The position numbers were made by a program, and so were the translations under genes. Shown here one piece after another: positions 12,025-20,361 of a stretch of DNA of 64,000 nt. The stretch is from Nageia nagi (lineage: Eukaryota; Pinophyta), in NCBI GenBank assembly GCA_050084985.1, contig JBITNC010000001.1, positions 7,440,001-7,504,000 of the forward strand. The letters are read 5' to 3'. Under the pieces are notes generated by a model. It was not told the DNA's origin. It ran no database searches and saw only the letters and a program-made list of their open reading frames with translations. The stretch's first letter is position 1, and every line of letters begins with the position of its first letter.

Positions 12025-12546
12025 TGTTGCAAATAAACTTTGTTAGGATCTAAAATTTGAGCTCAATAAGTTAAATTTCACACTTATTAAGAAAATGCAA
12101 CCCCCACCATGTTTAGAGATGAAATGCTACTACATTTGGTAAACTCTCTTGCATTTTGTAGAAACATGCCCACCCACCATGTTTGGCCTAAAACATAATC
12201 GTATTTTAGCTCATCAATTCCAAGCACTTTTTTGGAGAATTGCCAAGTAATTTTTCCTCATTTTCTTGTACCTTCTAGTTTATTTTGCTTACTATTTTTA
12301 ACTATTTACTTGGGAATGTATAAATAAGTTTTCTTAACTCATTTTTAGGTTGGATTATGGATTGGATTAGTGTAACTTGTAAATTGCACCCTGTACTTGT
12401 AAAGAGAACTATTTAACAAAATGTCATAGTAAGAATTCCATAATATTTTCTAGATCTATCTCAAATTTTGAATTATGTAATGCAATTATGAATGTTGGGT
12501 GAATATTTTAAATATTTTCCTTCATTGTTATTCGATTTAAAACTTT
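12025..12546 (+). repeat. Element B 3' LTR
   Basis: Pairs with 2024-2532. It is diverged by many substitutions and small indels. The right end is set by the ACAAC target duplication at 12547-12551. Confidence 0.8.
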
Positions 12547-12551
12547 ACAAC

Positions 12552-13367
12552 TTTAGATGTAGTCACTCTTTCATAGGTAAGGATAAGATCATCTGATCCA
12601 AATAATATTATCTCGAGCAAAGATAATTGAACTAGATTCTTTTTAATTAGTATCAAGAAATTGGTATTAAAATATATAAATATTTAATTTTAGACTCATT
12701 TTCTAATTCACCATGTCTACCAAATTCTTCATTAAAAGGTCTTTCTCTTCTAAATGATCGACTACTCATCTCAACTCTAACTTCGCTTCTAAACAATATT
12801 AAGAGGGAATTTCTTTTGTAGGTCTAGTTTTTGAACTATTCTATATTAAGCTCTTCTAATTATGTATAACTAATCAGTTAAGGACTAATTCAAGAATAAA
12901 TTCTTATTTCCAATAATTTTTTGAATCTCACTTATTGTAAAGAAATTCTTTCTCTAAAATTAGGACTATCCATGAAATCTCATGTTAAGAAAGTTTTATA
13001 TTTATTTATATTTTTTGTTTATTTTTATTTTTAAAAGTAATCATAAGTTCTATTTTAAAATAAAGATCAAGTTATGGTTTAATATGCACTTAGAAAATAT
13101 TCTTTCCTAAGTGACTAAATTAGAGTCACCAAGCTAGCTTCTCTTAGCCAAAATCTTATCAAAGTAAACTTGCTTCCTCAACGAATTAACTAATTATATT
13201 AACCAATTTTTCTTGCAAGTGAAAAAGGGGACAACAAGGGATTATGCAATCCTCCTTATTAATTAGGGATATTCAAAATTCTTTAATCTTATTCTTAAAT
13301 TAGCTTGAAATTAATTAATTCTTACAATAGTTTCTAATTGGAAAACTCTTCCTTCTTACTGGTAACC
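12552..13367. other. Non-coding spacer, nothing recognised
   Basis: AT-rich sequence between elements B and D. Both strands are full of stops and I see no LTR pair or domain. The last bases before 13373 (TAGTA, 13368-13372) are the target duplication of D. Confidence 0.4.
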
Positions 13368-13372
13368 TAGTA

Positions 13373-13773
13373 TGTTACAATGCTACAATTATGAAAAAGG
13401 GAAATATTGTAGAAATGAAATGAATATTGACTTGAATAGGAAAATGAAAACTATCTATTGGAAAATAACAAAGCATGAACTAGTAAATAAAATATGAAAT
13501 AGCAAATAAGGATAGGATTTTACTAAATAGTAACAGAATCATAGGTTGCTTTGAGGGGGCTACCTCCTTACAACTTCAAAGGCAAAACATAATGTTCAAG
13601 ATGCCTTTCTCCACACATTTCCATCTATTTATGTTAAACTAACCCTAACCCTAATAGTAATGCAAAATCAAGCTTTGCCCTTATAATCATAATATTATGG
13701 TTTACAATATAGGTTGACCTTTTAATAAAATACTAATACTAACACTAAAATGTTAGGATGTGAGATCCTAACA
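13373..13773 (-). repeat. Element D 3' LTR
   Basis: On the minus strand it runs TGTTAGGATCTCACATCC to TGTAACA. The terminal GTTAGGAT..ATCCTAAC forms an inverted repeat. A purine-rich AATAGGGGTGGCA lies immediately upstream on the minus strand. It contains two TTAGGG-like units (13634-13652). Confidence 0.88.
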
Positions 13774-14930
13774 TGCCACCCCTATTGGGATAAAGCTTTG
13801 TCCTCAAAGCTTGAAGTGTGGAAACTATTGCTATAGCTGATGAAGGATTTCCCATGTTTCATCTTCTAGTGCCATGCCTTGCCACTACATAAGGAATTTT
13901 GTGATGGAGCAATTATGAAGTTATCATGAGTGTTGATCCAAAACTACTTTAGGTACCACTACCATTGATCCATCCTCTACTAACTTACATAATTGTGTGT
14001 GAACCCAAACCTTTGATCCAACCACTTTCTTGAGGCAAGAGACATGAAACATTGGGTAAAACTTGGAAGAAGTAGGAAGCTCTAATTTGTATGCAACTAG
14101 GCCAATGCACTGTAACACCTTGTAAGGGCCATAAAACTTTGGGGCCAATTTTTGAGGGCCTTTTATTTTTAAGGATTTTTGGTGATAAGGTTGCAACCTC
14201 AGAAAGACCATGTCATATACCTAGAACTCTCTTTCCACACATTATTGATTAGCCTATTATTTCATATGATATTGGGCTATCTGAAGGTTATCCTTGAGAA
14301 AATGAAGAATATCATCTCGAGTAACTAAAATTGAGTCCACTACTTGAACTTTACTAGTACCTACAATATACAAGGTGATTGTTGGTGGAGCTTGACCATA
14401 CACTACTTCATAAGGGGTCATCTTACTAGTAGAATGATAAGATGTATTATACCACCATTCAGCCAAGGGAGCCATCGTACCCAACTCATAGGTTGTGTTA
14501 AAGAAAAATAACATAAATATGTTTCCAATCTTTTATTGATAATTTCTATCTAACCATTAGTTTACTGGTGATATGTTGAGATCATGTTTAGTTGGGTACC
14601 TTGCAGTTTAAAAAGCTCTTACCAAAAATGACTTGTAAAAGTGGGATCATGATCATTGACAATTATCTTTGTCATGCCATGTAGTTTGAATATTGTATCC
14701 AAGAATAATTATGCCACTATCATTGCTTTGTAGAGATGTTCCAATGAATTAAAATGAGCATATTTGGATAACTGATCAACCACCACTAGAATAACTAATT
14801 TACCATGAGATTTAGGAAGGCCTTTAATGTAATCCATTGAGATTTTGGTCCATGTGTAGGTAGGTATGGGAAGATGTTGAAGGATTCTCAAAGTACCCAT
14901 TGTCTCACCCTTTTATCATTGACATACATC
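13774..14930 (-). pseudogene. pol: Element D integrase and chromodomain-like tail
   Basis: Minus-strand integrase. The first catalytic Asp lies in TKISMDYIKGLPKSHGK, followed by VVVDQLSKYAHF (14709-14900). The C-terminal core reads APLAEWWYNTSYHSTSKMTP and YEVVYGQAPPT (14257-14514). The DNA-binding end has KLAPKFYGPYKVLQCIG and FHVSCLKKVVGSKV (13924-14211). Downstream (13780-13900) a decayed block fits the chromovirus pattern TWE then FP..LEDK, indicating a chromodomain, which in this lineage directs insertion to heterochromatin. Stops and frame breaks throughout. Confidence 0.75.
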
Positions 14931-15329
14931 ACAAGCTGCCACAAACTACTTGATATCCAATTTCATACCTGTCTAATAAAATGATCATGCAACTCGCTTA
15001 TAAGTTTTTAAAAATCCTTCATGCCCTAATGTACTTATGGAATGCAATTTGGAAATTATTTTTGATTTAAATTTTGAAGGAGATGGTAACAAAATTTGAC
15101 CTTTGAATCTCAAAATACCATCATGCCATGTATGGTGTGGTTTACTCATGGGGTCTTGAGTGATCTATTTAGTAATTCATTGGTGGAACTATCCTCTACC
15201 CACTCTTGTTTAATTTTATCCAACCATTAAGGAATAGGAGATGAAAGAGCTTACCGTGCTACTTGATCTTCAAATTTTTTGGAAAAAGCATCGACAACCA
15301 CATTCTCCTTACCTTTATGGTATGCTATC
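14931..15329 (-). pseudogene. Element D integrase zinc region, heavily decayed
   Basis: Lies between recognisable RNase H and integrase core. On the minus strand it should hold the HHCC zinc domain. I can see only scattered matches, so this is assignment by position. Confidence 0.4.
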
Positions 15330-16640
15330 TCATAATCATAACCCTAATAGTTTGGTTACCCATTTTTGTTGCTTAGGTGTAGAAATGCATTGCTTAATGA
15401 AAATTTTTAAACTGTGATGATTTTTGAGAATGATGAAATGGAAATTGATGAGATATGGTCTCCAATGTTGAACTGCATGAATGATGGCAAGCATTTCTTT
15501 TTCATAAGTGGATTTACCCAAATTTTTTCTAGAGAGTGCTCTACTAGGGAATGCTAAGGGATGCCCTTCTACATTAATACTACCCTAATTCCTACTCCAC
15601 AAGCATCACTTTCTATCACAAAAGTTTTATTAAAATCTAGCATTGCTAATACTAGGGTGGTACACATTACCTCCTTAGCTTAAGAAAAGCTACCTCAGCT
15701 TGAGGGGACCATTAGAATGTGTTATTTTTCAACAAAATGGTTAAAGGTGCTATAATTTTGCCATAATCCTTCACAAATTTCCTATAGTAGCCTATCAACC
15801 CCAAGAATTCTTGAAGATTTTTCAAAGATGTAGGAATAGACCAATTCTACATGTCAGTAATATTTTGTGGATCCACCTTAACTCCCTCTTCGGATATAAC
15901 ATGGCCTAAGTAATTAATTTCCCTCTTGCCAAATGAACATTTTGATTTTTTGGCATATAGCTGGTGTTCCTTTAATATTTGTAAAGTTTGGTCAACATGT
16001 GTCATATGTTCTTGCCATGTCTTACTATAGATCAAGATATCATCAAAGAAAACTAAAATGAATTTCCTAAGGAATAGATGAAACACTTAATTCATTAAAA
16101 TTTAAAACATGGATGGAGCATTTGTGAGGCAAAAAGGAATGACTAGGAACTCATAATGGCCCTCATGAGTGTGAAATGTAGTTTTTAGTATATCCTCTTC
16201 TTTGAGGTAGATTTGATGATACCCAAAGCATAAGTCTAGCTTGGAAAAATATCTTCCCCCATGTAGTTCATCTAAGAATTCATCAATAACTAGGATGGGG
16301 AATTTATCCTTGATGGTAATTTTGTTGAGGGCCCTAAAATCCACACACATATGCTAGGAACCATCTTTATTATGAACTAATATAATTAGAGAAGAGTATG
16401 GGCTTATGCTATGTTGGATTACTCCTGCATCCAATAGTTCCTTAAAAAAATTTTCAATTTCATTTTTTTGTAAACAAGGATACTGATAAGGATGAATGTT
16501 TGGTGGGTGACTTCCTAGCACCAAGTGGATACTATGATCATGTGATTGCTTAGGTGGTAAGCCTCTTGGTTCCTCAAAGGTACTTGAATGCTTACTTAAG
16601 ATGGTTGCAAATCCCTAGGCTCTATGATTTCAGATTCAAA
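15330..16640 (-). pseudogene. pol: Element D reverse transcriptase and RNase H
   Basis: Minus-strand Gypsy RT. The segment just before it reads EEPRGLPPKQSHDHSI. RT then has [36 protein letters not shown] (first catalytic Asp) and the FFDDILIYSKTW box (16024-16060; YxDD class) followed by KKSKCSFGKREINYLGHVI. RNase H at 15336-15521 reads GKSTYEKEMLAIIHAVQHWR. The residue before MCVD is a stop where the family has Trp, and the following Arg is His: both fit G-to-A changes on the coding strand. Element E sits just upstream. Confidence 0.85.
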
Positions 16641-16940
16641 TACTAATAAAGAGTATAACTATGCTAGCATCTCTTTCTAGTTTTTCATAGGATCTTTTCC
16701 ATGTGATATGAGCTCAAAATTTGTATAGATCCACCTTGTAATCCTCTGAGAGTATGCTCTTATTCTGTTGAGTATGTGTGATTGAGAAGTGTGATTGTAA
16801 TTGTTGTCAACAAGATATTGATCGGGTTCCGGAGGATTAACTAAGTTCCGGAAGTGAAGCGAGACTGTTTGATCGGGTTCCGGAGGTCTAACTGTGTTCC
16901 GAAAGAGAAGTGTGATTGGTTGACCGAGTTCCGGAAGAAA

Positions 16941-17510
16941 TGACGTCAGCGATTTCGAGCTTTCACTCAAAACCGGAGTCCAGAAGTGATGAGGTCAGCA
17001 AGGAGCGATCAAAGAGCCGGAGCCAAGAGAGTAAAACATTCCGGAAGCAAATGATGACATCATAAGGAAAGAGTTATACTCTGTTTCCGGAGTCCGGAAG
17101 TGATGACATCATGGTGCAAGTGTTCAAAGGTCCGGAGATAAAGGTCCGGAGATAAAGGTCCGGAGACAAAAGTCCGGAGGTCAAGATCCGGAGATAAACG
17201 TCCGGAGATAAAAATCCGGAGATACACGTCTGAAGATAAAAGTCCGGAAATGATGACATCATAAGGAAAGAGTTATACTCTGTTTCCGGAGTCCGGAAGT
17301 GATGACATCATGGTGCAAGTGTTCAAAGGTCCGGAGATAAAGGTCCGGAGATAAAGGTCCGGAGACAAAAGTCCGGAGGTCAAGATCCGGAGATAAACGT
17401 CCGAAGATAAAAATCCGGAGATACACGTCTGAAGATAAAAGTCCAGAAATGATGACGTCATGCGAAAAGCGTTATACTCTATTTCCGGAGTCCGGAGGAT
17501 GATGACATCA
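16941..17510 (+). repeat. 199-bp tandem repeats with TGACRTCA and TCCGGA
   Basis: The unit beginning TGATGACATCATAAGG starts at 17052, 17251 and, as a partial diverged copy, at 17450 (period 199). Within 16941-17510 there are seven TGACRTCA octamers: TGACGTCA at 16941 and 17453; TGACATCA at 17055, 17104, 17254, 17303 and 17503. There are also many GGTCCGGAGATAAA-type blocks. TGACGTCA is the classical plant bZIP (TGA/CRE-like) core, so this looks like an upstream enhancer array of the LTR promoter. Function is inferred. Confidence 0.85.
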
Positions 17511-17871
17511 CGATGTATACAGAAAACATCCGGTAAGCTAGGAAAGAGTCCGGAATAATCAGAAATACCATTATGAAGGAGAGAAGAGTCCGGAATCGTA
17601 AGAAATACCATAATGAAGAATAAAAGAGTCCGGAATTAGCTGAAATCCATGGAGAAAGAAGTATACCTGTCTAAACAACTCTGTTTGAGAAATGAAAGCG
17701 TTCGTCAGTTACAAACAAGGATTCTGTTGATAACGTATAATGACAGGAACAGTTTCTAGGAGTGTTCTTGATGTGTAACGGTTAAGTACAGGAATAATGT
17801 GAAAAATGGATGTAAGAAAAGGAGCAGAGAGTTGCAGTGTGAACAGTGTGAAAATGGCAAGAAGTTATGAG

Positions 17872-18012
17872 TGCACAGCTCGAGGAGAGAAGTAGCTGAG
17901 ATTGCACAGCTGGAGGACAATGTAAGTTATGATTGCACAGCTCGAGGAGAAAGGAAGTAATGAGTGCACAGCTCGAGGAAAGTGGTAGTTGCGGTTTCAC
18001 AGCTCAAGGAGA
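17872..18012 (+). repeat. Five CACAGCTCGAGGA repeats
   Basis: TGCACAGCTCGAGGA-like units begin near 17872, 17903, 17933, 17966 and 17998, spaced 30 to 33 bp (about three helix turns). Some vary (CTGGAGGA, CTCAAGGA). They lie directly upstream of the TATA-like box, so they may be promoter elements; their role is unknown. Confidence 0.75.
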
Positions 18013-18039
18013 AGTGAAGCAGGTAATGGGATATGCAGA

Positions 18040-18047
18040 TATAAGAG
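18040..18047 (+). promoter_or_regulatory. Candidate TATA box of the E LTR
   Basis: TATAAGAG, downstream of the tandem arrays and about 300 bp before the hairpin array. If used, transcription would start near 18070 and include the hairpins in the RNA leader. No start site can be proven from sequence. Confidence 0.4.
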
Positions 18048-18345
18048 TTGGTTTCTAGGTGTAAAATGAGTGGGATGAAAAGGGTGAATTGAGGCAAAGT
18101 GTGGGTGGAGTATGTGATGAGAAGAGAAGGGAGTGAAGTGTGTGCGAAGTGTGTGCAGAGTGTGTGAAAAGAAGTGCGAAAAGTAAAGCATGAAAATGCA
18201 GGTAATCGCACGAATGTGGTGAGCAGAGAAGTGAGTAAAAGCAAGTGCTGTGTGTAAAGTGAAATATCCGAAGTGTATGAAGTGAGCATTAGAGCTAGAC
18301 CATTGAGGGTCTTCTAGAACAGAATCTTTTCTCCATTTGAATGTT

Positions 18346-18555
18346 CTATCAAGTTGGTGCTTGATAGCTGGAGTTGGTGCTCCAAGCAGTTGGTGCTGCT
18401 AATTCTAAAGTGGTAGTTGGTGCTACCCTTCACAGTTGGTGCTGTGGATTTGAGAGCTGGAGTGGATTTGAGAGCTGGAGTTGGTGCTCCAAGCAGTAGG
18501 TGCTGCTATTCTCAAAGTGGTAGTTGGTGCTACCCTTCACAGTTGGTGCTGTGAA
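18346..18555 (+). repeat. Array of nine TTGGTG-loop hairpins
   Basis: Nine short inverted repeats each enclose the hexamer TTGGTG (once TAGGTG). Stem/loop/stem spans: 18346-18367 (8-bp stem CTATCAAG/CTTGATAG), 18369-18384 (TGGAG/CTCCA), 18385-18400 (AGCAG/CTGCT), 18412-18427 (GGTAG/CTACC), 18431-18446 (CACAG/CTGTG), then a second set displaced by 107 bp at 18476-18491, 18492-18507, 18519-18534 and 18536-18555 (TTCACAG/CTGTGAA). The loop is constant while the stems differ in sequence but remain complementary. The function is unknown; an RNA structure in the leader is the simplest reading. Confidence 0.9.
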
Positions 18556-18739
18556 TCTGTAAGCTTTCTTTAATGGCTGGATTTGGATTGGTGTCCAAGC
18601 AGTCATTTTCGGGGATGTAGCCAAACTGGTGAACCTCGTTACATCTGGTGTTGTGTGATGTACTGGTGTGCTTGCTCATTTTCTCTAGCTTTTAATTTGT
18701 CATTATTAAAGAAGATTGGATAGTGATAATTTTTATATA

Positions 18740-18765
18740 CACTGATTCACCCCCCCCTCTCAGTG
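18740..18765 (+). repeat. Inverted repeat around the LTR-end C-run
   Basis: CACTGA and TCAGTG flank TTCA plus a run of eight C (nine in the 3' LTR), 17 bp before the LTR end. Similar C-rich LTR ends are common in plant Copia elements; the flanking inverted repeat could present the C-run in a loop. Confidence 0.7.
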
Positions 18766-18784
18766 TCACTCGAAGAACAACAAT

Positions 18785-18795
18785 TGGTATCAGAG
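18785..18795 (+). other. Element E primer-binding site
   Basis: TGGTATCAGAG, two bases after the LTR end, complementary to the 3' end of initiator tRNA-Met. Confidence 0.92.
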
Positions 18796-18846
18796 ACAGG
18801 TTCCTAAGTAAGCTATAACAGCTAAGGAGATCCGGACAGTGACACT

Positions 18847-20361
18847 ATGGCAAGCGGAGAAGGTTTCTCATCTAACAAGGCACCACTCTTTGATGGAACC
18901 AATTATGGGTTCTGGAAAATTCGGATGAAGACTTATCTCAGTGCATTGGGTTTTGGTACTTGGGATGCCGTTAAAAGGGGTTACACTCCTCCTCCTACTG
19001 GTCCATCAGATGAAGCAGAAAGAAAGGCATTTGAATATGATGCCAAAGCACGAAACGCTCTAATGTGTGGTCTTGTGGACAGCGAACTGGTAAAAGTTAT
19101 GGCATGCAAGTCAGCTAAAGAAATATGGAGTAAATTGAAAAGCATTCACGAGGGAGATGACAAAGTCAAGGAAGCAAAACTTCATTAGAAAGCTAAAAAG
19201 AGGAAAAGGTAAGTATAAAGGCAAGCTGCCTTTTAAATGTTTTAATTGTGGTGGTATTGGTCACTTTATCTCAAAATGTCCATATAGAAAAACTGATAAA
19301 GATGATCAAGAATCGTATTTTGAGAAAAGTCGCAAGATGAAATCTCAGGCTCAAAATAGAAAGTCAAATAGACAGAGCCTCTTATCTAGAAATGAAGACT
19401 CCACTAATGATGATTCTAGTAACGAATCAGAAAAGGAATATAATGAGTCATTGTTTATGGCATTTGAAGAAAAACTGAATGTAAATAATCAAAGTGACCA
19501 AAAACATAAGAAGGAAGAGACAGATGAAGAAGATGACTGTGAAATTGAGATTGATATTGAAGAAGAACTAATGACAGCATTGAAAGAATTGAATAAAGAA
19601 GTGAAGAAAAATAAGATACTCTCAAGAAGGTGTGATGATGCAAGTACTACTGTAGAAAACCTAAAAATAGAAGTCGAAGAATCCAAGAGGATAAATGAGA
19701 GTTTGGAGGAACAGCTTCTCGAGAAAGTTAAGAATGTAGTAAGCTCGAAGAAGAAATAACTGGGCTACGTGTACAACTGGAGGAAGTAACCAAGAAAATC
19801 AGTTCCTTTGAATATCTAGAAGGAAGGTCGACCAAACTTAGCGAAATCATCAACAGTCAAAGAATGTTTTCGGATAAATCTGGTCTGGGATATGAACAAG
19901 GACAATCTTCCAGTAACATAAAAGAGGAAAACACAAAAGAAGCCAAGAAAAGGGAAGGTAGCCCAGAACTGAAGAATGATGGCTTCACTCAAGTACAGTC
20001 CAGAAGAAGACCCTATGCAGGACAAAGAAGAACTCATCAACGTAATAGTTATATCCATTCCTTCAATGGATACTGTTTCAAATGCAATGCATATGGGCAC
20101 AAAATTTCTGAATGTAAATATAATATTAAACCAAGGACCTTTGTTACTAGGAATGCATTCGGTCCATTAATGGAGTATCCTGTTGAGTGTTACAACTGTC
20201 GCAAATATGGACACATTGCCAGATTCTGCAAAGTTGACTATGGCATGAGGTTCTTCTCACGAAGACAATTTCCTTTCGTAAGACAGAATAAACAAGTTCA
20301 GCGCGGTCTTCCACAGAAAGAAGAAAAGTGTAATAAGAAACAGGAGCTGAAACAAAAGTAA
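18847..20361 (+). pseudogene. gag: Element E gag, with internal deletion
   Basis: Gag of a Copia element. The start at 18847 (MASGEGFSSNKAPLFDG) is the first ATG after the primer-binding site. UBN2 sequence (NYGFWKIRMKTYLS, AKEIWSKLKSIHEGDDKVKE) runs to about 19183, then jumps to the basic segment before the first zinc knuckle (CFNCGGIGHFISKC, 19238-19279), with a frame change. The rest of UBN2 is missing, so a deletion of several hundred bases is likely. An acidic coiled-coil region follows (about 19430-19850; one single-base frame break near 19740), then two more CCHC knuckles (20074-20115, 20188-20228). The deletion should impair particle formation unless Gag is supplied by another copy. 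Confidence 0.85.

Larger units (their letters stand above)
2024..12546 (+). mobile_element. Copia element B (decayed, split by C)
   Basis: A Ty1/Copia LTR retrotransposon about 10.5 kb long, of which about 5.1 kb is nested element C. LTRs lie at 2024-2532 and 12025-12546. They begin TGTT and share long diverged blocks. The flanking 5-bp duplication ACAAC occurs at 2019-2023 and 12547-12551. The domain order gag, protease, integrase, [C], RT, RNase H is the Copia order. A polypurine tract AAGGGGGAG precedes the 3' LTR. Many stop codons and visible LTR divergence show that it is old and dead. Confidence 0.85.
16766..18782 (+). repeat. Element E 5' LTR
   Basis: 2,017 bp. From left to right: a U3 with two 199-bp tandem units plus part of a third, rich in TCCGGA and TGACRTCA palindromes; five copies of a CACAGCTCGAGGA motif; a TATA-like box at 18040; a nine-hairpin array; and a terminal C-run flanked by an inverted repeat. 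Differences from the 3' LTR: one extra A near 16972, C/T near 17374, G/A near 17428, one extra G near 17632 and one C fewer in the C-run. Confidence 0.95.

Noticed and set aside
13634-13652. Telomere-like CCCTAA units (also TTAGGG units near 56986-57001)
   Set aside because: Only two to three units, inside D-family LTRs at matching positions; it is part of the LTR sequence, not an interstitial telomere.
17074-18289. Open minus-strand frames of 60-134 codons in the E LTR (repeated at 24057-25271)
   Set aside because: Low-complexity products of the tandem repeats, antisense to the element; no domain and no start context.
18301-18700. CRISPR-like array suggested by regular TTGGTGCT repeats
   Set aside because: Repeats are too short, spacing is irregular, and the units are explained by hairpins in an LTR of a plant element.
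19455-19686. Minus-strand Ser-rich frames
   Set aside because: Antisense to the acidic coiled-coil segment of E gag.
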